Shown: positions 32,276 through 42,229, counted from the first letter of the stretch. The stretch is DNA of 64,000 nt from an uncultured Parabacteroides sp. (GCA_934718155.1 CAKUZF010000014.1:1-64000); one strand, 5' to 3'. Made by a program: numbers and translations. The notes: a model not told the origin generated them from the sequence alone.

Positions 32276-32351
32276 AAGCTACGCTGTTTTTCGTCGAAAG
32301 CCGCACGGAGCACCGCTCCGCACGGCTTGTCGGTGTGTCTGTTTCACGTGT

Positions 32352-33833
32352 CTATCCTTTCCGCAAGAAGTCGATCGAGCGGGCGATGTGCGGATACATC
32401 ACCTCGTCGTTGATGATGAAGGGCACCACCTTTCGGTAGCTGTCGTGGATGGCCTCTACGGCGGGCGACGACTTCAGCGGACGGCGGAAGTCGAGCGCCT
32501 GCGCCGCGTTGAACAGCTCGATGGCAAGCACACGCTCGGTGTTGAGCACCACCTTATAGAGCTTGATGGCGGCATTGGCGCCCATGCTCACATGGTCTTC
32601 CTGCCCCTGGCTCGAGGGGATGCTATCCACCGACGAGGGGGTGGCCAAGCTCTTGTTGAGGCTCACGACCGAGGCGGCCGCGTATTGCGGAATCATAAAG
32701 CCGCTGTTCAAGCCTGGGTTGGCCACCAGGAAGCTGGGCAGTCCGCGCGTGCCGCTCACGAGCTTGTAGATGCGGCGCTCGGAGATGCTGGAGAGTTCGC
32801 ACAGGGCGATGGCCAGGAAGTCCATCGGCATGGCGATCGGCTCGCCATGGAAGTTGCCGGCCGAGATGATCAGGTCGTCGTCGGGGCAGACCGTGGGGTT
32901 GTCGGTGGCGGCGTTCACCTCGACGTCGACCACTGAGCCGACATACTGGATGGTGTCTTTCACCGTCCCGTGCACCTGTGGAATGCACCTGAACGAATAG
33001 GGATCCTGCACGTAGGGCTTGGGCTTCTCAATGATCTCGCTCCCTTCGAGCAGCTCCCTCATGCGCTCGGCCGTAGCGAGCTGCCCCTTGTGCGGACGCA
33101 CCCGATGGACGGCGTCGATAAACGGAGAGGTAAGCCCCTGATAGGCATCGAGCGACATGGCCGCGATCTGGTCGGCCCAGTCGCTCAGCCTGTGCGCCTG
33201 CAACAGCGCCCATACGGCGAAGGCTCCCATGTTTTGCGTGCCATTGAGCAGGGCAAGCCCCTCTTTCGAGGCGAGCTGGATGGGCGACCATCCGAACTTA
33301 CGCAACAGCTCGGCTCCGGGGATGACCTGCCCCTCGTGTTCCACCTCGCCCAGTCCGACGAGCGGCAAGGTGAGGTGGGCGAGCGGCACCAAGTCGCCCG
33401 AGGCGCCCAGCGATCCCTGCATATACACCACGGGATAGACATCGTTGTTGAAGAAGTCGATAAGGCGGCTGACGGTCGCGAGCTGGCAGCCCGAGAAGCC
33501 ATAGCTCAACGACTGGATCTTGAGCAGGAGCATGATCTTCACAATGTCGTTAGGCACACGGTCGCCTACGCCACAGGCGTGCGACATCATCAGGTTGATC
33601 TGCAGCTGGGCCAAGTCGGCCGAGCCGATCTTCACGTTGCACAGCGATCCGAATCCGGTCGTCACGCCATAGATGGGCACCGTGGCCTCATCGATCTTAC
33701 GGTCGAGATACTTCCGACACTCCACGATGCGCATATGCGCCTCCTCACTCAGTTTTAACTTATAACCTTCATATACCACCTCGCCTATCCGTTCGATCGA
33801 GAGGTGTTCGGCTGAAATCTTGTGTATTTTCAT
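32352..33833 (-). CDS. hutH: histidine ammonia-lyase
   Basis: 493 residues. The MIO cofactor triad Ala144-Ser145-Gly146 is in 'GSLGASGDLVPLAHL', and a catalytic tyrosine is in 'VPIYGVTTGFG'; both match active HAL enzymes. It removes ammonia from L-histidine to give urocanate, the first step of the pathway. It lies 45 bases after hutU in the operon. Regulation is not visible: no hutC-type repressor or clear operator is found nearby. Confidence 0.97.
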   Translation of the reverse strand: MKIHKISAEHLSIERIGEVVYEGYKLKLSEEAHMRIVECRKYLDRKIDEATVPIYGVTTGFGSLCNVKIGSADLAQLQINLMMSHACGVGDRVPNDIVKIMLLLKIQSLSYGFSGCQLATVSRLIDFFNNDVYPVVYMQGSLGASGDLVPLAHLTLPLVGLGEVEHEGQVIPGAELLRKFGWSPIQLASKEGLALLNGTQNMGAFAVWALLQAHRLSDWADQIAAMSLDAYQGLTSPFIDAVHRVRPHKGQLATAERMRELLEGSEIIEKPKPYVQDPYSFRCIPQVHGTVKDTIQYVGSVVDVEVNAATDNPTVCPDDDLIISAGNFHGEPIAMPMDFLAIALCELSSISERRIYKLVSGTRGLPSFLVANPGLNSGFMIPQYAAASVVSLNKSLATPSSVDSIPSSQGQEDHVSMGANAAIKLYKVVLNTERVLAIELFNAAQALDFRRPLKSSPAVEAIHDSYRKVVPFIINDEVMYPHIARSIDFLRKG

Positions 33834-33878
33834 AAACCTGGCATTCTATTCTTGTTAGCAATTCATTTCCAACGATTC

Positions 33879-35888
33879 TCACTTCACGTATTGGCTGATG
33901 ATGTCGTCGTCTACGAGGTTAGGCAGCGTGACCTGCAGCCCCTCCGAGCGGCGCATCTCTCGCTCGATGCTGCGGATGGAGCCCTCGTTGCGTGCCCAAG
34001 CACGGCGTGCGATGCCGTTGTTGACATCCCAGAACAGCATCTCGCGGATGTGGCGGTCGCTATCGGCTCCGCCGTCGATCAGCATGCCGAAGCCTCCGTT
34101 GATCACCTCGCCCCAGCCTACGCCGCCGCCATTGTGCAACGACACCCAGGTGGCTCCACGAAACGAGTCGCCTATGACGTTCTGCACGGCCATGTCGGCG
34201 CAGAACTGCGAGCCGTCGTAGATGTTGCTTGTCTCGCGGAAAGGCGAGTCGGTGCCCGACACGTCGTGATGATCGCGGCCGAGCACGATGGGCCGTTTGA
34301 TCTCGCCCCTCTTTATCGCCTCGTTGAAGGCCAATGCGATCTTTGAGCGCCCCTCGGCGTCGGCGTAGAGAATGCGGGCTTGCGACCCGACCACGAGGTG
34401 GTTGCGGCTGGCTTCGTTGATCCAATGGATGTTGTCGGCCATCTGCCCCTTGATCTCGTCGGGGGCGGTTCGCATGATCTCCTCCATGACGGCCGCCGCG
34501 ATCTTGTCGGTCTTCGCCAAGTCGGCCGGATCGCCCGAAGTGCACACCCATCTGAACGGGCCGAAGCCGTAGTCGAAGAACATCGGGCCCATGATGTCTT
34601 GCACATACGAGGGATAGCGGAACGTGCCATCCTCTGAGCAGATGTCGGCTCCCGCCCGCTTGGATTGCAGCAAGAAGGCGTTGCCATAGTCGAAGAAATA
34701 CATACCCTTGGCGGCCAGGCGATTGATAGCGGCCACCTGGCGACGCAACGAGGCTTGCACATGCTGGCGGAACTCGTCGGGCCGCTCGGCCATCATTGCC
34801 TTCGACTCGTCGAGGGTCAGGTCGGCAGGATAGTAGCCGCCGGCCCAGGGGTTGTGGAGCGAGGTCTGGTCGCTGCCGATATCCACAGGCACGCCCTCGT
34901 CGGCGAGGCGTTCCCAAAGGTCTACCACGTTGCCCACATAGGCCATCGAGACCGTGCGCTTCTCGGCCACGCTCTTCCGGATGGCAGGGATCAGCTCGTC
35001 GAGGTTGTCGTGCAGCTCATCGACCCATCCCTGGTCGTAACGCTTCTGGGCGGCCAGCGGGTTGATCTCGGCCACTACGCTTACGACCCCGGCGATGTTG
35101 CCCGCCTTGGGCTGCGCGCCCGACATGCCGCCCAGTCCCGACGAGACGAACAGCATGCCATGGATGTCGTCGGGGCCGCCCTTCTCGCTGCGCTGCTTGC
35201 GGCAGGCGTTGAGCACGGTTATGGTGGTGCCATGCACGATGCCCTGCGGCCCGATGTACATATACGAGCCGGCCGTCATCTGTCCGTATTGGCTCACGCC
35301 GAGGGCGTTCATGCGCTCCCAGTCGTCGGGCTTGGAATAGTTGGGGATGACCATTCCGTTGGTCACCACCACCCGCGGCGCCTGTGCGTGCGAGGGGAAG
35401 AGGCCGAGCGGATGGCCGGAGTACATCACGAGGGTCTGCTGGTCGGTCATCTCGCTCAGATACTTCATAGTGAGCCTATACTGCGCCCAGTTTTGGAATA
35501 TGGCACCATTGCCGCCATACACGATCAGCTCGTGGGGGTGTTGCGCCACCTCGGGATCCAAGTTGTTCTGGATCATCAGCATGATGGCTGCCGCCTGCTC
35601 CGAGCGATGGGGATACTCGTCGATCGGGCGGGCATACATCGCATAGCGGGGTCGATAGCGATACATATAGATGCGTCCGTAGGCGTTCAGCTCGTCGATA
35701 AACTCGGGAGCCAGCCGCGCGTGCAGCGCCTTGGGGAAATAGCGCAAAGCGTTGCGCAGGGCCAGCTGCTTCTCGGCGTGAGTCAGTATCTCCTTGCGCT
35801 TCGGCGCATGGTTTATCGTGTTGTCGTAGGGCATCGGCTCGGGCAGACAATCGGGGATGCCCAGTCTTATCTCTTCTGCAAATGTCAT
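33879..35888 (-). CDS. hutU: urocanate hydratase
   Basis: 669 residues, of the long form (about 660-680) rather than the roughly 555-residue Pseudomonas form. 'GLGGMSGAQPKAGNIAG' forms the NAD-binding turn, and 'DQTSLHNPWAGGYYP', 'GPFRWVCTSGDPADL' and 'HNGGGVGWGEVINGGFG' are strongly conserved blocks. With tightly bound NAD it hydrates urocanate to imidazolonepropionate. Second gene of the operon, 48 bases after ftcD. Confidence 0.96.
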   Translation of the reverse strand: MTFAEEIRLGIPDCLPEPMPYDNTINHAPKRKEILTHAEKQLALRNALRYFPKALHARLAPEFIDELNAYGRIYMYRYRPRYAMYARPIDEYPHRSEQAAAIMLMIQNNLDPEVAQHPHELIVYGGNGAIFQNWAQYRLTMKYLSEMTDQQTLVMYSGHPLGLFPSHAQAPRVVVTNGMVIPNYSKPDDWERMNALGVSQYGQMTAGSYMYIGPQGIVHGTTITVLNACRKQRSEKGGPDDIHGMLFVSSGLGGMSGAQPKAGNIAGVVSVVAEINPLAAQKRYDQGWVDELHDNLDELIPAIRKSVAEKRTVSMAYVGNVVDLWERLADEGVPVDIGSDQTSLHNPWAGGYYPADLTLDESKAMMAERPDEFRQHVQASLRRQVAAINRLAAKGMYFFDYGNAFLLQSKRAGADICSEDGTFRYPSYVQDIMGPMFFDYGFGPFRWVCTSGDPADLAKTDKIAAAVMEEIMRTAPDEIKGQMADNIHWINEASRNHLVVGSQARILYADAEGRSKIALAFNEAIKRGEIKRPIVLGRDHHDVSGTDSPFRETSNIYDGSQFCADMAVQNVIGDSFRGATWVSLHNGGGVGWGEVINGGFGMLIDGGADSDRHIREMLFWDVNNGIARRAWARNEGSIRSIEREMRRSEGLQVTLPNLVDDDIISQYVK

Positions 35889-35936
35889 GATAATCGTTTC
35901 TTTTATTTTAGTTAGACAGACTTTTCATACTTCTCA

Positions 35937-37643
35937 TTACAGCTTCGCCTCGACCAGCTTCGTGATCTCAGCCTCCTCGATGTTGGCCTTGGCGATGAGC
36001 TGATTGGCCTCACTGATGAGCGCCTCGGCCTTCTCGCGGTCTTTCAGCGAGCCGGCGTTGATCTTCACGTTCATGCCCGCACCGAGCACAGCGGCACGCG
36101 CAGCCAACGCGCCTACACCCGCGTCGGAGACGCTGTTGGGGTTGCCCTTCTCGACCATCTTACGGCAGACATCGAACACCTCGAACGAGGCCTTCATCGT
36201 TTCGAGCGGCACCTCCGAGGCGAACAGCGTTGCCTGCTGTATGGCCTCCGACCGGGCCGCCTTCTCCTCGGGGGTGTTCTTCGGCATGCCAAAAGCCGCC
36301 ATGATGCGGTTGAAGGCCTCGGTGTCTTCGTCTACAAGGCGCAACAGGCGCTCTTGCAACGCCATGCCCTCTTCGGCTACGCACGCGAACTCGCTCCACT
36401 GCGCATCCCATCCAGGCTTATGGCTGGAGAGATTGGCCACCATGGTCGCCAACGATGCGCCCAACGCACCCATATAGGCAGAGACCGAACCTCCACCAGG
36501 CGCAGGACTCTCGCGCGAGGTCTCTTCGGCGAAGCCCTTCACGCTCAGGTCGACAAGCAGGCGCTTCTTCTCGTCGCCCTCGGCCATTACGTATTCGATG
36601 ATCTTTTCTTCGGGTTTAAACGGCTTGAGGTCTGACAGGCCCAGCGACTTGATGGCGATGTCGAGGATGTCTTTCTTGGGGATGCCGGCCGAACGTTGCT
36701 GACGGGCCAGGAAGTAGCGGCCTGCCTCGATGAGCGTACGTTCGGGCACGAGGCCTACAATCTCAGTGCCCGTAACGCGCACGCCTCGGTTCTGCGCACA
36801 GCGGCACACCTCGTCGAAGGCCTTGTGCAACGGGGTGACGTTGATGTCGGTTATGTTCATCGACACCTGCGCGATGCCATACTCGTCGATATACCAGCCT
36901 ATGGCCTTGGTGCCCTTCAGTGTGCCTGGCTTCATCAGCGGGTTGCCCTCGGCGTCGAAGAGCTTCTTGCCCACAATCGGATTGCCCTCACGCAATTGCC
37001 GACCCTTCTCTCTCACGTCGAAGGCGATGGCGTTGGCACGGCGTGTCGAGGTGGTGTTGAGGTTGAAGTTCACGGCGATCAGGAAATCTCTCGCTCCCAC
37101 GACGGTGCATCCCGTGCGTGCCACCTGCTCGTCGAAGGGGCGCCGGCCAAAGTCGGGCGCCTCGGCATCGTCGTCGATGCGCTCAGCAATGCCCTCGTAC
37201 TCCCCCTTGCGGCATACCGCCAAGTTCTTTCGCTCGGGCGTGAAAGCCGCCGCCTCATAACAATAGCAAGGGATGTTCAGCTCGTCGGCAATCCGCTTTG
37301 CGAGGCGGCGCGAAATCTCCGCACACTCCTCTAAGGTTATCCCGCTAACGGGCACAATAGGCAACACATCGGTTGCGCCGATACGTGGGTGCGCCCCGTG
37401 CTGCTGGCGCATGTCGATCAGTTGCGCCGCTTTCCCCACGGCCCTGAATGCCGCCTCCACCACGTCGGCTGGCTCGCCCACGAACGTTACGACTGTACGG
37501 TTGGTTGCCTCGCCCGGATCTACGTCGAGCAACTTCACGCCTTTTACGCTCTCTACTGCATCCGTTATCTGACGGATGACGTTCATGTCGCGACCTTCGC
37601 TGAAATTAGGTACACACTCTACGATCTGCTTCTGTTTTGCCAT
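35937..37643 (-). CDS. ftcD: bifunctional glutamate formimidoyltransferase / formimino-THF cyclodeaminase
   Basis: 568 residues. The N-terminal transferase (about 1-300, 'ECVPNFSEGRD' at the start and 'QQHGAHPRIGATDV') moves the formimino group from formiminoglutamate to tetrahydrofolate. The C-terminal cyclodeaminase (about 360-568, 'TSRESPAPGGGSVSAYMGALG') converts it to 5,10-methenyl-THF and ammonia. It completes histidine catabolism to glutamate without HutG or HutF, feeding one-carbon units into the folate pool. First gene of the operon. In several Bacteroidota the two activities are separate genes; here they are fused. Confidence 0.95.
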   Translation of the reverse strand: MAKQKQIVECVPNFSEGRDMNVIRQITDAVESVKGVKLLDVDPGEATNRTVVTFVGEPADVVEAAFRAVGKAAQLIDMRQQHGAHPRIGATDVLPIVPVSGITLEECAEISRRLAKRIADELNIPCYCYEAAAFTPERKNLAVCRKGEYEGIAERIDDDAEAPDFGRRPFDEQVARTGCTVVGARDFLIAVNFNLNTTSTRRANAIAFDVREKGRQLREGNPIVGKKLFDAEGNPLMKPGTLKGTKAIGWYIDEYGIAQVSMNITDINVTPLHKAFDEVCRCAQNRGVRVTGTEIVGLVPERTLIEAGRYFLARQQRSAGIPKKDILDIAIKSLGLSDLKPFKPEEKIIEYVMAEGDEKKRLLVDLSVKGFAEETSRESPAPGGGSVSAYMGALGASLATMVANLSSHKPGWDAQWSEFACVAEEGMALQERLLRLVDEDTEAFNRIMAAFGMPKNTPEEKAARSEAIQQATLFASEVPLETMKASFEVFDVCRKMVEKGNPNSVSDAGVGALAARAAVLGAGMNVKINAGSLKDREKAEALISEANQLIAKANIEEAEITKLVEAKL

Positions 37644-37952
37644 AGTGAATATAGTATAATATTAGAAGTATATAATTATTTTTAAAAACGCATCGCTTGA
37701 TGCGGCGTAAATATAGCAAAAAAAGAGAGGCTCGAACGATTTGTCAGTAAAAAGAATTATTTACGCCTGCTAAAACGCAGCAATCAAACCTATACCCGCA
37801 CGCAATATACAAAGATTTTAAAAGCACATTTAAGGGCGCACAAAAGGGAAAAAGGATGTAGAGCAGGCGGAGAAGGAAAAGCCGCAAACGATCCGATTCC
37901 AATGGGGGAAAGAGCCGCGTTCGCTGACGGGAATCGGATCGCTTCGCCGAGG
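37644..37952. other. 309-base intergenic region upstream of the hut operon
   Basis: Between the ftcD start and the 3' end of the DUF5715-like gene. It holds AT-rich promoter-like sequence (no perfect TAnnTTTG box) and the hairpin 37889-37941. No ORF is supported. Confidence 0.5.
37889..37941 (-). terminator. hairpin 3' of the DUF5715-like gene
   Basis: Perfect 12-base arms cgatccgattcc and ggaatcggatcg around a 29-base loop, 12 bases past the stop on the minus strand. No strong T tract follows, so it may be a terminator aided by Rho or a 3' stabiliser. Confidence 0.5.
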
Positions 37953-38603
37953 CTATTCGCGCGCCGTGATGTGGAAGCAGCCCTGCTTGCGCTCGTGCTT
38001 CACATAGCAGCGGTCGGCCCTCTTGAGGTCGCGGAGCACCATGGCAAGCACCATCTTGAGCTGCTCCTTATCGATATTGAGCGTATCTTTCTCGTCAACC
38101 TTCGTGAAGCGGACCCAAGAGACGTCGAACGTCGTGCCATACTGATGCGCCGAATTCTCCGACGAGTTGCTGTTGCGCTTCTTCAGCCTCTTCACATCGT
38201 CGACGGTGCGCGTAACGCTTGTCACCTTAATCTTATAGATCGAGGCATTGTGGTTTCTCAGTGAGTCTTGGAAGTTGCGGCCGATATCCTCTAGCAGGCT
38301 AACGGCCTCGGGCACCAAGAAGGGGATGGAATGGGTCAGCTCCTCCACCTCGTAGAACTTGTTGCTTGCGATCTCCTCCATCTTTCGAGAGGATTTCTGC
38401 GCCGCCTCGCGCGACGACACCGGCTCAATGCCAATTCGTTGCGCCTCGGCCAAGTGAACGGCATTGAGGTCGTTGAAATCGCGATTATAACTTCCGTTAT
38501 ACCAAATCCTTTTCAGTTCGCCACGCTTCTCCTTGCAGGCAGATGTCAGGAGACAAACGCCCAGGAAGCCGCAAAGCCAAGCAGCTATTAGTCCTTTTCT
38601 CAT
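37953..38603 (-). CDS. DUF5715-like lipoprotein
   Basis: 216 residues from ATG 38603; the longer start at 38642 adds 13 polar residues before the signal and is less likely. A lipoprotein signal ends at 'LLTSAC'. The mature part resembles the DUF5715 family of Bacteroidota, which has an M15-peptidase-like fold; 'SAHQYGTTFDVSW' sits where the H-x(6)-D zinc motif occurs, and 'YVKHERKQGCFHITARE' ends with a third possible ligand. Substrate, if any, would be cell wall. Transcribed alone, divergent from phoH. Confidence 0.7.
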   Translation of the reverse strand: MRKGLIAAWLCGFLGVCLLTSACKEKRGELKRIWYNGSYNRDFNDLNAVHLAEAQRIGIEPVSSREAAQKSSRKMEEIASNKFYEVEELTHSIPFLVPEAVSLLEDIGRNFQDSLRNHNASIYKIKVTSVTRTVDDVKRLKKRNSNSSENSAHQYGTTFDVSWVRFTKVDEKDTLNIDKEQLKMVLAMVLRDLKRADRCYVKHERKQGCFHITARE

Positions 38604-38700
38604 TCTGATTAGATTTCTATTATTTGTTTCTATGAGAGGCAAACTTACAACAATTCTCGAAAAAACGCCACAATAATTATAAGGAATTGTGGATTATTCG

Positions 38701-38708
38701 TATTTTTG
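38701..38708 (+). promoter_or_regulatory. -7 box of the phoH gene
   Basis: TATTTTTG (TAnnTTTG), 64 bases before the phoH start. The -33 element is not clear. Confidence 0.5.
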
Positions 38709-38771
38709 CCTTTTTCAAGAAACAAAACTTAACCTCCAACAAGGAGGCGAAGGATTAATAACGATAGGCGA

Positions 38772-39785
38772 ATGATTGAGCAAATCTACATACTGGAGGG
38801 TGTGGATCCCGTGGTGTTCTACGGGGTAAACAACTCGAACATGCAATTGATCAAGACCTTGTTTCCGAAGCTGCGCATCGTGGCCAGGGGCAATGTGATA
38901 AAGGCGATTGGCGATGAGGAAGAGACGGAACTTTTCCTCAAGAAGATCCGCGAGGTGGAGAAATATTGCGAGGAATACAACGCCCTCTCCGAAGAGGCCA
39001 TCTTAGACATCGTGAAGGGCAAGACCCCCGCCAAGACAAGGCAGGAGAACCTGATCATTTATGGCATGAACGGCAAGCCCATCACGGCCCGCTCGGAGAA
39101 CCAGCAGCGCCTGGTGGACGCTTTCCAAGAGAACGACCTCGTCTTCGCCACAGGGCCCGCCGGATCGGGAAAGACCTTCGTGGCCATCGCCTTGGCCGTA
39201 AAAGCGCTCAAGAATAAAGAGGTGCGCAAAATCATCCTGAGCCGCCCAGCCGTAGAGGCGGGAGAGAAACTGGGCTTCCTGCCCGGCGAGATGAAAGACA
39301 AGCTGGACCCCTACTTGCAGCCGCTCTACGACGCCCTGCAAGACATGATCCCCGCCGTGAAACTGAAGGAGTATATGGAGAACAACGTGATCCAGATCGC
39401 CCCATTGGCCTTCATGCGCGGCCGCACGCTGAACGATGCCGTCATCATCCTCGACGAGGCACAGAACACCACCCCGCACCAAATCAAGATGTTCCTGACC
39501 CGACTGGGCGTGAACGCAAAGATGATCGTAACGGGCGACGTGACGCAGATCGACTTGCCACCCAGCACGACCTCGGGCTTGATCCAGGCGATGCAGATCC
39601 TGAAGGGCGTGAGAGGCATCGAGAAAATCGAGTTTTGCAAGAAAGACATTGTGCGCCACAAACTGGTGCAGCGCATCGTGGAGGCCTACGACCTCTACGA
39701 CGAGAAAAAGAAGAGAAATAAAAAAACAGATACAGAATCCATTATAAAAAGAAAAAGTCATGAAGAAGGCATTAGTGAAGACTGA
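38772..39785 (+). CDS. phoH: PhoH-family ATPase
   Basis: 337 residues, usual length for the family. Walker A GPAGSGKT at 128-135, Walker B VIILDEAQ at 224-231, and 'MIVTGDVTQIDLP' downstream, all as in PhoH/PhoH2-type RNA-associated ATPases. The N-terminal 100 residues form the family's KH-like part. Its role (RNA metabolism, phosphate response) is uncertain in this lineage. The 3' end overlaps the start of purC by 26 bases, so the two are almost surely cotranscribed. Confidence 0.93.
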   Translation: MIEQIYILEGVDPVVFYGVNNSNMQLIKTLFPKLRIVARGNVIKAIGDEEETELFLKKIREVEKYCEEYNALSEEAILDIVKGKTPAKTRQENLIIYGMNGKPITARSENQQRLVDAFQENDLVFATGPAGSGKTFVAIALAVKALKNKEVRKIILSRPAVEAGEKLGFLPGEMKDKLDPYLQPLYDALQDMIPAVKLKEYMENNVIQIAPLAFMRGRTLNDAVIILDEAQNTTPHQIKMFLTRLGVNAKMIVTGDVTQIDLPPSTTSGLIQAMQILKGVRGIEKIEFCKKDIVRHKLVQRIVEAYDLYDEKKKRNKKTDTESIIKRKSHEEGISED

Positions 39786-40710
39786 CTTCAATTTCCCCGG
39801 ACAAAAGAGCGTTTACCATGGTAAGGTGCGCGATGTTTACAACATCAACAACGAAATGCTGGTTATGGTTGCGACCGACCGCATCTCGGCATTCGACGTG
39901 ATTCTGCCCGAGGGCATTCCCTACAAAGGCCAGATGCTGAACCAAATCGCAGCGAAGTTCCTCGACGCAACCACCGACATTTGTCCGAACTGGAAGATGG
40001 CAACCCCCGACCCCATGGTGACGGTCGGCGTACAGTGCGAAGGTTTCCCGGTTGAGATGATCGTGCGCGGCTACCTTTGCGGCAGCGCCTGGAGAGCTTA
40101 CAAGAGCGGCGTGCGCGAGATTTGCGGCGTGAAGCTGCCCGAGGGCATGAAAGAGAACCAAAAGTTCCCCGAGCCCATCATCACTCCTACCACGAAGGCT
40201 GAGATTGGCGAGCACGACCAAGACATCTCGAAAGAGGAGATCTTGGCGAAGGGCCTGGCTACTCCTGAGGAGTATGCGTTGCTGGAGCAATACACCCTGG
40301 CTCTGTTCAAGCGCGGCACAGAGATCGCTGCTGAGCGCGGCTTGATCTTGGTCGACACGAAGTATGAGTTTGGCAAGCACAACGGCACAATCTACTTGAT
40401 GGACGAGATTCACACTCCCGACTCTTCTCGCTACTTCTACTCAGAGGGCTACGAGGAGCGCTTCGCCGCAGGAGAGCCGCAGAAGCAGCTCTCGAAAGAG
40501 TTCGTTCGTGAGTGGCTGATGGAGAACAACTTCCAGGGCAAGCCCGGACAGGTGGTTCCCGAGATGACTCCCGAGATCGTTGAGGGCATCAGCAACCGCT
40601 ACATCGAGCTGTATGAGCACATCACCGGCGAGAAGTTCGTCAAAGAGGGTACCGACGACTTGCTGAACCGCATCGACAAGAACGTTACGGCTTATTTACA
40701 AAACAGATAA
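39760..40710 (+). CDS. purC: phosphoribosylaminoimidazole-succinocarboxamide synthase
   Basis: 316 residues. 'GKVRDVYNINNEMLVMVATDRISAFDV' is the ATP-binding opening of SAICAR synthetase and 'VRGYLCGSAWRAYKSG' a substrate-binding block. The enzyme joins CAIR with aspartate in purine synthesis. Its start lies inside the end of phoH and it is followed 19 bases later by the methyltransferase gene. The insertion-rich C-terminal part is usual for the longer Bacteroidota form. Confidence 0.96.
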   Translation: MKKALVKTDFNFPGQKSVYHGKVRDVYNINNEMLVMVATDRISAFDVILPEGIPYKGQMLNQIAAKFLDATTDICPNWKMATPDPMVTVGVQCEGFPVEMIVRGYLCGSAWRAYKSGVREICGVKLPEGMKENQKFPEPIITPTTKAEIGEHDQDISKEEILAKGLATPEEYALLEQYTLALFKRGTEIAAERGLILVDTKYEFGKHNGTIYLMDEIHTPDSSRYFYSEGYEERFAAGEPQKQLSKEFVREWLMENNFQGKPGQVVPEMTPEIVEGISNRYIELYEHITGEKFVKEGTDDLLNRIDKNVTAYLQNR

Positions 40711-40729
40711 AACAAGGAGACTACCCCGC

Positions 40730-41470
40730 ATGGCACAGTATGGCGCAGAATCGATCTTACCTTATAATAAGGAAGAGCAGAAAGGATTGCAAGTGAAACG
40801 CATGTTTGACACGATCGCCGACAAGTACGATCTGCTCAACCATACGTTGTCGTTCGGGATTGACAAGCTTTGGCGCAAAAGGGGCATCGCATTCCTGCTC
40901 CCTTATGCGCCAAAGCAAATCCTTGACATCGCCACAGGCACAGGCGACCTCGCCATCCAGATGCAACGCAAGTTGCAGGCCGACCATATCATTGGCGCAG
41001 ACCTATCGGAGGGCATGATGGAAATAGGACGACAGAAGGTTGAGAAGGCCGGACTCTCGGCGCACATCACCTTCGAGCAGCAAGACTGCACCGCCCTGAC
41101 CTATGCCGACAATCAATTCGACGCCGTAACCGCCGCATTTGGCGTACGCAACTTTGAGCGTATCGAGCAGGGCATCGCCGAAATGCACCGGGTGCTGAAG
41201 CCTGGAGGGCACCTCATGATACTGGAGCTTTCCACGCCCGAGCATTTCCCTATGGCCCAACTCTATCAGCTCTACGCGAAAGTGTTCATTCCCCTGATCG
41301 GACGCCTGCTTGCCAAAGACAAAGCGGCCTACGAATACCTGCCGGCCTCGATTCAAGTGGTTCCACAAGGGAAGGTCATGATCGACATGTTGCAACGTAT
41401 CGGCTTCAAGGAGGCAAAGGCTACCCCCTTCACCTGCGGAATCTGCTCTATGTACACAGGAACCAAATAA
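40730..41470 (+). CDS. ubiE: demethylmenaquinone/ubiquinone-type methyltransferase
   Basis: 246 residues, class I SAM methyltransferase. Motifs: 'ILDIATGTGDLAI' (SAM site), 'AAFGVRNFERIEQGIAEMHRVLKPGG' and 'LELSTPEHFPM', matching UbiE/MenG. It methylates demethylmenaquinone to menaquinone, the quinone of anaerobic Bacteroidales (ubiquinone is not made by them), so MenG is the functional name. It lies between purC and aroE with gaps under 20 bases. Confidence 0.94.
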   Translation: MAQYGAESILPYNKEEQKGLQVKRMFDTIADKYDLLNHTLSFGIDKLWRKRGIAFLLPYAPKQILDIATGTGDLAIQMQRKLQADHIIGADLSEGMMEIGRQKVEKAGLSAHITFEQQDCTALTYADNQFDAVTAAFGVRNFERIEQGIAEMHRVLKPGGHLMILELSTPEHFPMAQLYQLYAKVFIPLIGRLLAKDKAAYEYLPASIQVVPQGKVMIDMLQRIGFKEAKATPFTCGICSMYTGTK

Positions 41471-41485
41471 CACAAAGCAAAAGTC

Positions 41486-42229
41486 ATGAAAAAATACGGA
41501 TTATTAGGATACCCCCTCGGCCACTCCTTCTCGAAGAACTATTTCAACCAAAAGTTTGAAGCCGAGAAGATCGATGCCGAATACCTCAACTTCGAGATTC
41601 CCGACATCAAGGAGATCAAGAGCGTGATTAAAGAGAACCCGGAACTGAACGGCCTGAACGTCACCATCCCCTACAAGCAGCAGGTTATCCCCTACTTGGA
41701 CGACCTGGACGATGACGCACGCCTAATCGGAGCCGTAAACGTGATTAAATTCTCGAAAGGGCTATTCGGCAAGGTGAAACTGAAGGGCTATAACTCCGAC
41801 ATCATCGGCTTCAAGCAATCGATCGAGCCGCTGCTGAAAGACCATCACCGCAAGGCCTTGATCCTTGGAACGGGCGGTGCCTCGAAGGCCGTTTTTCATG
41901 GCCTGAAACAGTTGGGAATAGCAGCCACCTTTGTCTCACGCCAGAGCAAAGAGTACTGCATCACCTATGAAGAAATCACCGAGAAGATCATGGAGCAATA
42001 CCACGTGATCGTCAACACCACACCCCTCGGCATGTATCCCAACGTCAACGCCTGCCCGAACATCCCCTACGAGTTGCTGACCAGCGACCACCTGCTTTAC
42101 GACCTCTTGTATAATCCCGACGAGACGCTCTTCATGCAAAAAGGGAAAGAGCGAGGAGCCGTCGTGAAAAACGGCCTGGAGATGTTGCTCTTGCAAGCCT
42201 TCGCCGCTTGGGAGATTTGGCAAAAATAA
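41486..42229 (+). CDS. aroE: shikimate dehydrogenase
   Basis: 247 residues. 'GYPLGHSFSKNYF' binds shikimate, 'NVTIPYKQ' carries the catalytic lysine, 'LIGAVNVIKF' and 'GYNSDIIGF' are family blocks, and 'LGTGGASKAV' is the NADP turn. It reduces 3-dehydroshikimate in aromatic amino acid synthesis. Slightly shorter than the E. coli enzyme, as usual in Bacteroidota. Part of the phoH-purC-ubiE-aroE run. Confidence 0.95.
   Translation: MKKYGLLGYPLGHSFSKNYFNQKFEAEKIDAEYLNFEIPDIKEIKSVIKENPELNGLNVTIPYKQQVIPYLDDLDDDARLIGAVNVIKFSKGLFGKVKLKGYNSDIIGFKQSIEPLLKDHHRKALILGTGGASKAVFHGLKQLGIAATFVSRQSKEYCITYEEITEKIMEQYHVIVNTTPLGMYPNVNACPNIPYELLTSDHLLYDLLYNPDETLFMQKGKERGAVVKNGLEMLLLQAFAAWEIWQK

Noticed and set aside
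34665..35915. 416-residue plus-strand frame
   Set aside because: Complement of hutU, whose motifs are unmistakable.
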